Shown piece by piece: positions 1 through 8,268 of a stretch of 42,608 bases of DNA (the first letter of the stretch is position 1; each line of letters starts with the position of its first letter). The stretch comes from JABDAD01 sp964409695 (GTDB lineage Bacteria > Pseudomonadota > Alphaproteobacteria > Rickettsiales > Rickettsiaceae). The position numbers were made by a program, and so were the translations under genes. The DNA lies in NCBI GenBank assembly GCA_964409695.1, contig CAYPDX010000005.1, positions 1 through 42,608 of the forward strand, given 5' to 3'. The notes beneath the pieces were generated by a model. The model was not told where the DNA came from and did not search any database. It worked only from the letters and a program-made list of their open reading frames with translations.

Positions 1-1360
1 ATGTCGTTAGCGTAGCATGATTCTGTACCGTAGTTAATAAAAGAGCGTTATTTCCCCCAGCACCTCCACCAACATCTACTATTAATCCTACATCAGCCGC
101 ACTCGCCCCATCTCCTATAACAAGTGTACCACGGCTTGCACCACCACCTTCAATAGTCGACTCATACATTACCTGCCCTTGCACTGTTAATGTCTTAGCA
201 TTATTAATCGTTGTATTAGCATTCGTATTCACTGCAAGCCCATCCCCACCTTCTAGCGTTGTATTCCCATTAACTACAAGCGTAGATCCAGCAAAATTAC
301 CACCAAATTCAGCAGCATATATTTTCGTCGCTCCATTCAATGTTAATTCGCGCGCAACTCCATCACCCCAATGTAATGACGCAAGCCTACGTGTCCCGTT
401 CTGACCAACCGTACCACTCAATGCAATGGCTCCACCGTGATCCAAATTAATCGCATTTGTACCATCAGTATTAACAGAGGTATCACTAATGCCTACCGTA
501 GCTCCGCTTATTGTAAGCCCAGCTCCGTTTCCATCAGTAAAATGCAGGGCTACTCCATTTGTTGCACCAAAATTTCCACTAACCACCGCATTATGATTAG
601 CACCAGCTATTTTGACATAACCAGTAGTAGCTCCTGCACCCGTTGCATCAACATTACCTGTTATCGTTGTTGCTTGCTTGCTTAAGTCAAGTATACCCCC
701 ACCAACTGTTGTAAAGTTAATACTTGCTACATTAGCATCAGCATTTCCTAAAATTAAATTACCAGCTACTCCAATATTAATTGCAGTTAGTGCATTATTC
801 CCACCAATCTCTCCACCAATTGTCGTATTACCAACAATAACAAGTGTGCCTTCAGCTCCTCCAGTACTATCAACTGTGCCAGTTATATCCCCTGCAGTTA
901 TTGTTAACGTACCAGCCTGATTGTTGAAGTCTACATTATGAAGTTGACCATTCGTATTAGATAAAGTAAGAGTACCACCTGCAGCGTAACTTAAGTCTAC
1001 ATCACCGCCTCCACCTAAACCAGCAGCAAAACTATAAGCCTGAGCATCCCCAACAGAAAGAGTTGAGGCTACACCTGCTGCCGTCGTAAAAGCTAAAAAA
1101 CCTCTATCAGCTCCAGAATTTAGAACTACATTAACATTAGCTCCTATTGTTACTATACCATCTCCATTGCCCGGTGCGGCCCCTACCCACTCACCAACAA
1201 TACCCGTATGAGCAAGATTTGCATCCGCTGTTCTATCCGCAGCCCATGCGTTCGCTGCGTTCATAGCTATTGAAGCTACTGAAGCTGTTGTGAGTAATTT
1301 TCTTAAAAGTGAATTTTTTGGAGCTTGATCTTGTGTTTTGATGGCGATAGATTTGGTCAT
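1..1360 (-). CDS. Rickettsial-type surface autotransporter (rOmpA/rOmpB-like), N-terminal part only
   Basis: This is the N-terminal 453 codons of a large secreted or surface protein; the reading frame is open to the left edge, so the rest lies outside the window. The start is the ATG at 1360, preceded by AAGGAA about five bases upstream. Residues 1-41 form a long signal peptide with a polar N-extension, a hydrophobic stretch and an AWA|AD cleavage site, as in autotransporters. The remainder is a Gly/Ala/Asn/Thr-rich passenger with repeated short beta-strand patterns such as LTLSNTNGQ and LVVNGNTTLEGG, expected of a right-handed beta-helix. That composition matches rickettsial Sca/rOmp passengers and filamentous-haemagglutinin-like adhesins. 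The C-terminal beta-barrel that would prove type V secretion is not visible, so the autotransporter call is inferred. Confidence 0.75.
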   Translation of the reverse strand, partial: MTKSIAIKTQDQAPKNSLLRKLLTTASVASIAMNAANAWAADRTADANLAHTGIVGEWVGAAPGNGDGIVTIGANVNVVLNSGADRGFLAFTTAAGVASTLSVGDAQAYSFAAGLGGGGDVDLSYAAGGTLTLSNTNGQLHNVDFNNQAGTLTITAGDITGTVDSTGGAEGTLVIVGNTTIGGEIGGNNALTAINIGVAGNLILGNADANVASINFTTVGGGILDLSKQATTITGNVDATGAGATTGYVKIAGANHNAVVSGNFGATNGVALHFTDGNGAGLTISGATVGISDTSVNTDGTNAINLDHGGAIALSGTVGQNGTRRLASLHWGDGVARELTLNGATKIYAAEFGGNFAGSTLVVNGNTTLEGGDGLAVNTNANTTINNAKTLTVQGQVMYESTIEGGGASRGTLVIGDGASAADVGLIVDVGGGAGGNNALLLTTVQNHATLTT

Positions 1361-1418
1361 AAGATTCCTTTTTTTATAGTTTTTTTCTAGTTTGAGTTTT
1401 GGTCTTTTAATTATAATA

Positions 1419-1530
1419 GTGGATCCTGCATCAAGTGCGGGATGACGGTTCAAAGCGCGAACCACGGCTCAATTAAAACACCAAAACCAAACTGATAACA
1501 TTATGTTAGACAGGACAATTCCTGCCGATC
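1419..1530 (+). repeat. Degenerate copy of the GC-rich palindromic repeat (right half of the MITE-like element)
   Basis: GGATCCTGCATCAAGTGCGG followed by GATGACG at 1421-1447 is a near-identical copy of the hairpin core seen at 19955-19985, 23190-23217 and 30428-30454. About 60 bases further on, an AACATTATGTTAGACAGG-like tail resembles the terminal part of the full element. It lies upstream of the autotransporter start and downstream of rluD. The core is clear; the right boundary is approximate. Confidence 0.6.
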
Positions 1531-1630
1531 GTAAGACTAAAAGATTTTTACTCTTTGTCAATATGTTATAATGTGATTTATAGAAGAAATTTATAACTGT
1601 GGCACTAACGTCATTGAGACCTGGATTCAC

Positions 1631-2590
1631 CTACCTCAAGCCATCAAGCAAATTTTGCATATCCTCGGGAGGTGAAAGCTCGAATTTCATCAATTCATTC
1701 GTTAAAGGATGAGTGAAAGAAAGCTTATAAGCATGCAGGGCTTGGCGGTGAAAATCTAAAAGAATTTGCTTCATTTCCTGATTTTGGAGCTGCCTAATTT
1801 TCCTATCATTCGTTCCGTAGGTTTGATCCCCAACAATTGAGTGACCAATATGACTCATATGAACACGTATTTGGTGGGTGCGCCCAGTCTCAAGCTCGCA
1901 TTCAACAAGGGAAAAAAGCCCACTAGCTAGAATCTCCAGCACCTTATAATGAGTGGCTGCATTTTTGCCACCAACTTCTAAAACTGCCTTCTTGGTGCGG
2001 TCGCGACTATTCCTACCAATATTTGCATTAATTGTTCCAGCGTTTTGCTTAACCATCCCCCAGCATAATGCAAGATACTTGCGCTGCGCAACCTTCTCCT
2101 GAATCTGCTCCGCTAAATTATGATGCGCAATATCAGATTTTGCAACCATCATGAGGCCCGTTGTATCTCTGTCAAGCCTATGGACGATCCCAGGCCTCTC
2201 ATCACCATTTACCTGCGATAAATTATCTTTACAACGAAATAGCAAGCCATTTACCAAAGTATCATCATAATTACCCGCCCCAGGATGAACCGTAAGCCCC
2301 GCAGGCTTGTTTATAACCATGATATGGTCATCCTCATACACAATATCAAGATCCATTTCCTTGGCAGCCACGTGATCAGGCACTGGCGGCGTATATTCTG
2401 TTATTTTAATCTCACATTCAGTGATAATTTTATAACTCGTATCTGTGACCTGAAGCCCACCAACTAAAATAGTTCCAGCTTTTATCATTTGCTGAATTTT
2501 ACTCCGGCTAAATCCCGAAATATCAGCTAGAATTTTATCAAGGCGAGAAGGTAATAGATTTTGCGTAACATTGTAGCTATAATCATTCAT
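1631..2590 (-). CDS. rluD: Ribosomal large subunit pseudouridine synthase D (RluD family)
   Basis: The enzyme isomerises uridines of 23S rRNA helix 69 to pseudouridine. The 319-residue protein has an N-terminal S4 RNA-binding domain (about residues 14-60, LPSRLDKILADISGFSRSK) and a catalytic RluA-type domain. The hallmark GIVHRLDRDTTGLMMVAK sits at residues 134-151, with the catalytic Asp at 140, and LETGRTHQIRVHMSHIGHSI is the conserved C-terminal motif. Length fits the family. The start ATG at 2590 faces the divergent glycosylase gene, whose ATG is only 21 bases away, so both promoters must overlap each other's 5' ends. RluD rather than RluA or RluC is inferred from the S4 domain and overall similarity. 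Confidence 0.9.
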   Translation of the reverse strand: MNDYSYNVTQNLLPSRLDKILADISGFSRSKIQQMIKAGTILVGGLQVTDTSYKIITECEIKITEYTPPVPDHVAAKEMDLDIVYEDDHIMVINKPAGLTVHPGAGNYDDTLVNGLLFRCKDNLSQVNGDERPGIVHRLDRDTTGLMMVAKSDIAHHNLAEQIQEKVAQRKYLALCWGMVKQNAGTINANIGRNSRDRTKKAVLEVGGKNAATHYKVLEILASGLFSLVECELETGRTHQIRVHMSHIGHSIVGDQTYGTNDRKIRQLQNQEMKQILLDFHRQALHAYKLSFTHPLTNELMKFELSPPEDMQNLLDGLR

Positions 2591-2611
2591 AGAAAATTTT
2601 ATCCAAATATA

Positions 2612-3361
2612 ATGAAAAATTATAACCTCAATAATGATTGGCTACAAGCAATGGAATTAGAAGAATTTCAGATTAAGGCTCCAAAGCCTGCATCTAAGCA
2701 GGTTGTGACCCCGAAAATTAAAATTCCAAAATCTTTGGCAATTTCAAATGCAAATAGTAGGGAAATCGTAGATAAGGTTCAAACATTAGAAGAGCTTCAC
2801 GCAGCTCTAATGAATTTTAGCGGGTGTGCGCTAAAGCTTGGAGCAATTAATACAGTATTTGCTGATGGCAATAAGAATTCCGAGATAATGTTAATTGGGG
2901 AAGCACCAGGAGCTACTGAGGATGAGCAAGGAATTCCATTTTGTGGAGAAAGCGGCAAGCTACTTTGCAATATGCTAAAGACAATCGGGCTTGAACGTGA
3001 GAAGAATTTTTATGTAACAAATACTGTCTTTTGGAGACCTCCAGCCAATCGCGCGCCAACTCAAGAAGAGATCGAGATTTGTAAGCCATTTATTGAAAAA
3101 CATATAGCGCTTATTAAGCCAAAATTGCTTATTCTAGTTGGCGGAACTGCGGTTTCAAGCTTACTTGGGAATCATTTGCAAATATCAAAAATTAGGCAAG
3201 AATATTATCAATATACAAATTGCTACCTTGAAAAGCCGATAAGCACCTCAGCAATTTTCCACCCTGCATATTTAATGCGTCAACCTTCACAGAAAAAAGC
3301 CTCATGGTATGATTTGCTAAAAATCAAAGAATATATTACCGCAAACGCACTAAAGATATAA
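2612..3361 (+). CDS. Uracil-DNA glycosylase, family 4-like alphaproteobacterial type
   Basis: Predicted to excise uracil from DNA at the start of base-excision repair. I place the start at the ATG at 2612 (249 residues), because an upstream in-frame start at 2561 would overlap the 5' end of rluD. Motifs of the UDG superfamily are clear: GEAPGATEDEQGIPFCGESG (water-activating and uracil-binding loop), TNTVFWRPPANRAPT, LILVGGTAV and the HPAYLMRQPSQKK minor-groove loop. Only two of the four iron-sulfur cysteines of classical family 4 enzymes are recognisable: NFSGCALK has Phe where a first Cys is expected, and WRPP replaces CRPP. From memory, this variant is usual in alphaproteobacterial members. 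The first 65 residues are a lineage-specific extension. The 3' end overlaps lspA by 26 bases, tail to tail. Confidence 0.87.
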   Translation: MKNYNLNNDWLQAMELEEFQIKAPKPASKQVVTPKIKIPKSLAISNANSREIVDKVQTLEELHAALMNFSGCALKLGAINTVFADGNKNSEIMLIGEAPGATEDEQGIPFCGESGKLLCNMLKTIGLEREKNFYVTNTVFWRPPANRAPTQEEIEICKPFIEKHIALIKPKLLILVGGTAVSSLLGNHLQISKIRQEYYQYTNCYLEKPISTSAIFHPAYLMRQPSQKKASWYDLLKIKEYITANALKI

Positions 3362-3830
3362 GAACAAGCGCCACTCCAATATTTATAAAAGCATCCGCAA
3401 GATTAAAGGCTGGAAAATTATACTGCTCATAATGAAGATGTATAAAGTCAAATACTGCCCCACGCGCTAGCCTATCAATTAAATTTCCAATAGCTCCACC
3501 TATAATAATGGCAATACCATAAGATTGAATGTGATTAGTTGAAGAACGTAATGTAGCAACTAAATATCCAACAATAAGGCAATTAATTATCAAAAATGCA
3601 TAATTACTATATTGCACATGCTGGCTGAATAGGCCAAAACTAATACCATAATTCCAAGCATAAACTATGCTAAACCAATCTGTTACATCAATCACCATTC
3701 CAAACTTGGTCTTTAAATGAGAAATCAAAAATGTTTTGGAAAGTTGGTCAAGAATTATGACAAATAGAATCACAGGTACAAATTTGAGTAAATGTCTGAG
3801 CTTCGGCATAGAAAACACGGAGCTACTCAT
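3336..3830 (-). CDS. lspA: Lipoprotein signal peptidase (signal peptidase II)
   Basis: Inner-membrane aspartyl protease that removes the signal peptide from diacylated prolipoproteins; likely substrates here include BamD and the serine hydrolase at 24.6-25.8 kb. The 164-residue protein has four hydrophobic segments. The two catalytic aspartates lie in AVFDFIHLH (Asp128) and FNLADAFINIG (Asp146), with the conserved GGAIGNLIDR between. It overlaps the xseB stop by ATGA, so the two genes are translationally coupled, and it converges on the glycosylase gene with a 26-base overlap. A later in-frame ATG at residue 8 is possible, but the coupling favours the first. Confidence 0.93.
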   Translation of the reverse strand: MSSSVFSMPKLRHLLKFVPVILFVIILDQLSKTFLISHLKTKFGMVIDVTDWFSIVYAWNYGISFGLFSQHVQYSNYAFLIINCLIVGYLVATLRSSTNHIQSYGIAIIIGGAIGNLIDRLARGAVFDFIHLHYEQYNFPAFNLADAFINIGVALVLISLVRLR

Positions 3831-4069
3831 ATATTTTCTGCAGGTGATAGGTTTATAGTTCCATCAGCTGATTTTGTTACTTTTTCAATTTTCAATTTCG
3901 CATCTTGAAGTTTGTTTTCGCAATAAGTTTTTAACGCGCTTGCCCTTTCATAAGAAGCAATTGCTGTTTCCAAAGTTTCCTGCCCAGAATCAAGCCTTCT
4001 TACTATATTCTCTAATTCTCTAAGAGCTTCTTCAAATGTCATGTTTTTTATAGATTTTGACTCGCTCAT
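3827..4069 (-). CDS. xseB: Exodeoxyribonuclease VII small subunit
   Basis: Small subunit of the single-strand-specific exonuclease VII, which works with XseA (not in this window). The protein is 80 residues, normal for the family, and carries the diagnostic helical segment FEEALRELENIVRRLDSGQ followed by LETAIASYERASALKTYCE. The stop overlaps the lspA start (ATGA). It is divergent from the NDUFS4-like gene, with about 40 bases between the two start codons. Confidence 0.92.
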   Translation of the reverse strand: MSESKSIKNMTFEEALRELENIVRRLDSGQETLETAIASYERASALKTYCENKLQDAKLKIEKVTKSADGTINLSPAENI

Positions 4070-4110
4070 ACTATATCCTTGTTAGATTACTATTGTATCA
4101 CGAGTATATT

Positions 4111-4392
4111 ATGCAAGCAAAAATAATACAACATGGAAAATCTTCAAATCAAGGAGCGCCAATACCAAAAACACATTGGGTAATTGAATTTGACACAGAA
4201 GCTGGAAGTATTTTTAGTGATAAATTAACAGGATGGCTCAGTGCAATAGACATGAAAAATGAAATTAAACTTAAATTCCCATCCCTATCTGCAGCAGAAG
4301 AATTTGCCAAAGAAAATGCTATTGAATATGAAGTGATAGAACCAAATTCGAAAAAATTGGTGAAAAAAACCTACGCAGATAATTTTAAATAA
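4111..4392 (+). CDS. NDUFS4-like complex I accessory subunit (ETC complex I conserved region)
   Basis: Accessory subunit of NADH:ubiquinone oxidoreductase, homologous to mitochondrial NDUFS4 (18 kDa/AQDQ subunit) and found in alphaproteobacteria. From the ATG at 4111 the protein is 93 residues. Family hallmarks are KTHWVIEFD near the start, LTGWLSAIDMKNEIKLKF in the middle, the FAKENAIEYEVIEP segment and a terminal YADNFK. I reject the upstream start at 4057 because it would run through the divergent xseB 5' end. It precedes uvrD by two bases and is probably cotranscribed with it. It lies about 8 kb from nuoABCD. Confidence 0.85.
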   Translation: MQAKIIQHGKSSNQGAPIPKTHWVIEFDTEAGSIFSDKLTGWLSAIDMKNEIKLKFPSLSAAEEFAKENAIEYEVIEPNSKKLVKKTYADNFK

Positions 4393-4394
4393 AA

Positions 4395-6554
4395 ATGCAA
4401 AATTACACATTAGATCTAGAGCTAAACCCTCAACAACTAGAAGCTGTATTACACACAGATGGACCACTTCTTGTGCTTGCTGGAGCCGGCACAGGAAAGA
4501 CACGTGTTTTAACAGCTAGAGTTGCGCATATAATAAAGTCAGGCCTCGCTATGCCTCATGAAATTCTTGCTGTAACTTTTACAAATAAGGCAGCAAGAGA
4601 AATTGTTGAAAGAATTTCTGACCTATGCGAAAATTCTCACGCAGCTTCAGCTGGAACATTTCATTCAATAGCTGCAAGAATTCTCAGGCAACATGCTCAT
4701 CTTGTTGGCCTTACAAGCAACTATAATATTGCAGATACTGATGATCAGCTTAAAATTATAAAAAATACTTTGTTAGAACTTGGAATAGATGATAAGGAAA
4801 CTCCTCCAAAACTAATTCTATCTATTATATCTAGGTGGAAAGATATGGGTCTGTCATTTAGCCAAATATCAAATAGTGATTTAAAAACTGACGGACATAT
4901 TCTTGCAAAAAAAATCTACGCAATATATCAAGATAAGCTTCTAAGATCTAATCTATGTGATTTTGGAGATTTGCTCCTATATAACACAATAATATTTTTT
5001 GAAAATCCGAATATACTTGATGGGTTTCAAGCTCAGTATAAATATATACTAATAGATGAGTACCAAGATACAAATCCAGTACAATATCTATGGGCAAGAA
5101 TGCTTGCAGATAAACATAAGAATATATGCTGTGTTGGAGATGATGACCAGTCTATTTATAGTTGGCGCGGAGCAGAAGTTGGGAATATTTTAAGATTTGA
5201 AAAAGATTTTACAGGCGCAAAAATAGTTGCGCTAGAAGAAAATTACAGATCTACAACAACAATTCTTAAAGCCGCTTCTAGCTTGATCAAGAATAATAAT
5301 CACAGACACACAAAAACTCTCTGGTCTAAAGCAGATGGTGGAGAACAAATACGAGTAGTTTCTTGCTACAATGATAAAGAAGAAGCAAAATTTATTTCAA
5401 ATAATATATATAGTTTACTTGGCTCAAATGACGTAAAGGCTCAAGATATTGCAATTTTAGTAAGAGCTGGATTTCAAACGAGAGCTTTTGAGGAAGCTTT
5501 CATAAATTCAGGTATTCAATATAAAATTATTGGTGGATTAAAATTCTACGAAAGAGCAGAAATAAAAGATATACTAGCTTACTTAAGACTAGTTATAAAT
5601 GATAATGATGATGTTGCTTTTGAAAGAATAATCAATACTCCAAAAAGAGCAATTGGCCCATCAACTCTTTTATCTATAAAGAATCATGCAAGTAGCGGCG
5701 ATATTTCGTATCTAGTTGCAACAGAACTCATGATTCAGCAAAATATCTTTAAACCAAAAGTTGCAGAATCAATAAGAGGATTTGTTGCACTTATTCGTAA
5801 ATACCAAAAAGAAATTGCGATAGCCCACTCTCCTTCAGATATTGTAAAAAATATGATCAGCGATTCGGGATATAGAGATATGCTGAAAATCGAGAAAAGC
5901 GAAGAATCAAGAGCGAGACTCGATAACCTCAACGAACTGGTAAGAGCAATAGGAGAATATGAGAGTTTGCAGGAATTTATTCAGCACACAAGCCTAATCA
6001 CAGATAATGAGTCTATGGCTCATCAATCCGATCAAGTAAATATAATGACAATTCACGCCTCAAAGGGCCTAGAATTTAACACTGTATTTATTCCAGGTAT
6101 GGAAGAAGGATTATTCCCTCATCAAAAATCTTTAAGCGAAGAAGGAACAAAGGGGCTTGAAGAAGAAAGACGAATAGCTTATGTCGGAATGACCAGGGCA
6201 AAGAAGCACTTGTTTCTTCTCTATGCAGAAACTAGAAGAATATTTCATGAATTCGTACAATCTATCCCATCGAGGTTTCTTTCAGAGTTACCAAATGAGA
6301 TTGTAACAAAAACATCTTCCACAAGTTATTACTCTCCACATACTCATAAATATAAAACCTATTCGAATAATTACGCTAACTCTAGCCACGTCATTAAAGA
6401 AGATAAAATTGATGGCTTGAGACCAGGTTCTAGAATAACCCACCAAAGCTTCGGGAATGGTATTATATTGAAAAAGAATGGAGATAATCTTGAGATTTTC
6501 TTTGATAAGTCTGGAATCAAAACCATCAAAGAAGCGTTTGTATCTTTGCAATAA
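4395..6554 (+). CDS. uvrD: UvrD/PcrA-family superfamily I 3'-5' DNA helicase
   Basis: ATP-driven DNA helicase for nucleotide-excision and mismatch repair and for removing recombinase filaments. The 719-residue protein has all SF1A motifs: Q motif LNPQQLEAV, Walker A GAGTGKT at residues 30-36, DEYQDTNPVQY (motif II), GDDDQSIYSWRGAE (III), EENYRST (IV), VNIMTIHASKGLEF (V) and RRIAYVGMTRAKKHLFL (VI). A basic and Tyr/Ser/Asn-rich linker near residues 640-680 leads to a small C-terminal module (PGSRITHQSFGNGIILKKNG), a Tudor-like RNA-polymerase-binding domain in relatives. The start follows the NDUFS4-like stop by two bases. UvrD and PcrA cannot be separated by eye. Confidence 0.92.
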   Translation: MQNYTLDLELNPQQLEAVLHTDGPLLVLAGAGTGKTRVLTARVAHIIKSGLAMPHEILAVTFTNKAAREIVERISDLCENSHAASAGTFHSIAARILRQHAHLVGLTSNYNIADTDDQLKIIKNTLLELGIDDKETPPKLILSIISRWKDMGLSFSQISNSDLKTDGHILAKKIYAIYQDKLLRSNLCDFGDLLLYNTIIFFENPNILDGFQAQYKYILIDEYQDTNPVQYLWARMLADKHKNICCVGDDDQSIYSWRGAEVGNILRFEKDFTGAKIVALEENYRSTTTILKAASSLIKNNNHRHTKTLWSKADGGEQIRVVSCYNDKEEAKFISNNIYSLLGSNDVKAQDIAILVRAGFQTRAFEEAFINSGIQYKIIGGLKFYERAEIKDILAYLRLVINDNDDVAFERIINTPKRAIGPSTLLSIKNHASSGDISYLVATELMIQQNIFKPKVAESIRGFVALIRKYQKEIAIAHSPSDIVKNMISDSGYRDMLKIEKSEESRARLDNLNELVRAIGEYESLQEFIQHTSLITDNESMAHQSDQVNIMTIHASKGLEFNTVFIPGMEEGLFPHQKSLSEEGTKGLEEERRIAYVGMTRAKKHLFLLYAETRRIFHEFVQSIPSRFLSELPNEIVTKTSSTSYYSPHTHKYKTYSNNYANSSHVIKEDKIDGLRPGSRITHQSFGNGIILKKNGDNLEIFFDKSGIKTIKEAFVSLQ

Positions 6555-6721
6555 TATAGAGTTTATTATCATCAAGCAGCAGCTCTGTTGCTAAAAAGTT
6601 ACGTATAAATACTCATTTGGAAAAAATATATAGTATATTCATAAAAAATTGCATTAAGCCTCTTGCACAATTGTTAGTTGCAATTAATATCACTATATGT
6701 TTTTTTCATGGAGTACTAAGT

Positions 6722-7054
6722 ATGACTAACACAATTTTTAACACTGAATTTGTATGGCGTGTACTATTGTTTGTATGTGTTTGTGCAATGATTTTTGCAT
6801 CATCTGATGCAGCATTTGCTTCTGGTAGCGATGTTATCGGACAGAACCTATGTCTTGTTGTAAAAGCATTAGGCGGTAATATAGCTAAATCAATCGGAAC
6901 AGTTGCTATTATGGGCGTAGCTGGTGGTTTGCTTATGGGTAAACTAAACTGGACCGCCGCACTTACAACATCTGTTGGTGTGATTATTATTTTCAGCGCA
7001 TCTAGTCTTGTTGGATGGATTGCTGGATCTTCAGGTGGAGCAGCTTGTAGCTAA
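6722..7054 (+). CDS. virB2: VirB2/TrbC-family type IV secretion pilin subunit
   Basis: Predicted major pilin of a P-type type IV secretion system. I choose the ATG at 6722 (110 residues) because GGAG lies eight bases upstream; a start at 6617 would add a 35-residue extension with no ribosome-binding site. The protein has a signal peptide ending ASSDAAFA|SGSD (about residue 33), then two hydrophobic helices separated by a short polar loop (GGLLMGKLNW), the classic VirB2/TrbC layout, and a small-residue tail ending GGAACS. No other vir gene is in the window, so it is a solitary locus. A rho-independent terminator follows at once. Confidence 0.82.
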   Translation: MTNTIFNTEFVWRVLLFVCVCAMIFASSDAAFASGSDVIGQNLCLVVKALGGNIAKSIGTVAIMGVAGGLLMGKLNWTAALTTSVGVIIIFSASSLVGWIAGSSGGAACS

Positions 7055-7077
7055 ATCTACCTAATTAAAGCTAGTAT

Positions 7078-7113
7078 AAAAAAAGCCCTTAGTATAAAAC
7101 TTTGGGCTTTTTT
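7078..7113 (+). terminator. Rho-independent terminator after virB2-like gene
   Basis: AAAGCCC (7082-7088) pairs with GGGCTTT (7104-7110) across a 15-base loop, followed by a T run. It lies about 25 bases after the pilin stop, which supports the pilin gene as its own transcript. Confidence 0.85.
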
Positions 7114-7175
7114 CTTGCCTTGGAATCATTTTGTACGCTATTATACTCTCTACATAAATTCACTACGCACTTTCA

Positions 7176-8168
7176 ATGTACCGTATCTTATTTTTTATAA
7201 TTACCGTTCTCTGTGCTGAATGCTCTCTCGCCATAGCTAGTAATAGTATTCTTGTAAAAACAGCATCCCCAGTAAAAAAAGAATTCTATAAAGAAATCAC
7301 AATACCAGCAGAATGCGTAAATATTGATAGTAAAGACTATTTTGCAATAACAGATGGAATAGTGGATTTCGTTCCAGAAAGCACAAAAAAAGATTTTAAA
7401 AAGGGCGAAATAATTTTATCTATAGACAAATCTATATCTGAATCTCAAAAAGCCCATGCTGAAGCGGATTTTAAACAAGCATCTCTAACATTAAAAAGAG
7501 ATAAATCTTTATTTCAAAAAAATATTATTTCTAGCACTCAATTAGAGAAAGCGGAAATATCATATCATATCGCCAAATCTAAACTTGCTGAAGCAAAAAA
7601 ATTATATGAACATAAGAATATAGTCGCACCATTTGATGGGGAAATCTCAGCTATTAGATATAATAAAGGCGAACATGTTAAAGCTGGAGAATTCCTATTT
7701 AATATAACCTCAAAAAACTCTACAAAATTGCTTCGTTTCTCCATCCCAAAAATTTATAAAATAAATGAAAAAGAAGTAACTGGTCATGTTACAAATGATG
7801 GAGAAAATTATAAGTTAGAACAAATTTCAATATCAAAATCACTTTCGAAGGACTTTAGTACCTACAACGCAACCTCCATAGTAAAAAATGATAATAATTT
7901 AGAACATAATAGTTATATTGCTGTAAAGCTACAGTATGACAACCATAAAGCAATTGGCATACCTGAAGCTTCCGTTATAAAATCTGATGGGAAAAATAAG
8001 ATTTTTATTCTAGAAGGTGATAAGGCAAAACTTATTGAAGTTACTCTTGGTGATAGGAATGGAAGTCTGATTGAAGTTATATCTAATAATATATCTGAAG
8101 AGATAAAAATCATAACAGAAGGTATTCAAAAAATATCCGATGGACAGTTGGTTGAAATAGGTGAATAA
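7176..8168 (+). CDS. RND efflux periplasmic adaptor (membrane fusion protein, HlyD/AcrA family)
   Basis: Periplasmic adaptor linking an inner-membrane RND pump to an outer-membrane channel. The 330-residue protein begins with a signal peptide (hydrophobic residues 3-20, cleavage near AIAS). A split biotinyl-lipoyl-like half motif follows (ITDGIVDFVPESTKKDFKKG, near residues 60-85), then a helical hairpin rich in Lys/Ala/Glu (SESQKAHAEADFKQASLTLK), then the second lipoyl half YEHKNIVAPFDGEISAIRYN and beta-barrel and membrane-proximal domains. It lies upstream of the RND pump gene, same strand, with about 100 bases between that contain a degenerate palindromic repeat. Substrate unknown; no TolC-like gene is in view. 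Confidence 0.87.
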   Translation: MYRILFFIITVLCAECSLAIASNSILVKTASPVKKEFYKEITIPAECVNIDSKDYFAITDGIVDFVPESTKKDFKKGEIILSIDKSISESQKAHAEADFKQASLTLKRDKSLFQKNIISSTQLEKAEISYHIAKSKLAEAKKLYEHKNIVAPFDGEISAIRYNKGEHVKAGEFLFNITSKNSTKLLRFSIPKIYKINEKEVTGHVTNDGENYKLEQISISKSLSKDFSTYNATSIVKNDNNLEHNSYIAVKLQYDNHKAIGIPEASVIKSDGKNKIFILEGDKAKLIEVTLGDRNGSLIEVISNNISEEIKIITEGIQKISDGQLVEIGE

Positions 8169-8201
8169 TTTGTATTTATTTACCATAAAATAACTTATCA
8201 A

Positions 8202-8247
8202 GCGTCATACCGAACACCAGAGCATCAAGTGCGAGATGACGAGGTTT
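8202..8247 (+). repeat. Degenerate palindromic repeat between adaptor and RND pump genes
   Basis: The segment begins with CGTCATACCG and ends with GCATCAAGTGCGAGATGACG, a mutated version of the GGATCCCGCATCAAGTGCGG hairpin. CGTCAT and ATGACG at its ends are inverted repeats. A T run (8245-8250) follows. The repeat supplies an in-frame ATG at 8236 for the pump gene, though a better start lies at 8269. Confidence 0.65.
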
Positions 8248-8268
8248 TTTAACTATTTTAATAGTAAT

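Noticed and set aside
437..920. Two rightward open frames of about 80 codons
   Set aside because: They are antisense shadows of the repetitive autotransporter passenger and have Ser/Thr/Ile- or Pro-rich compositions caused by the opposite strand.
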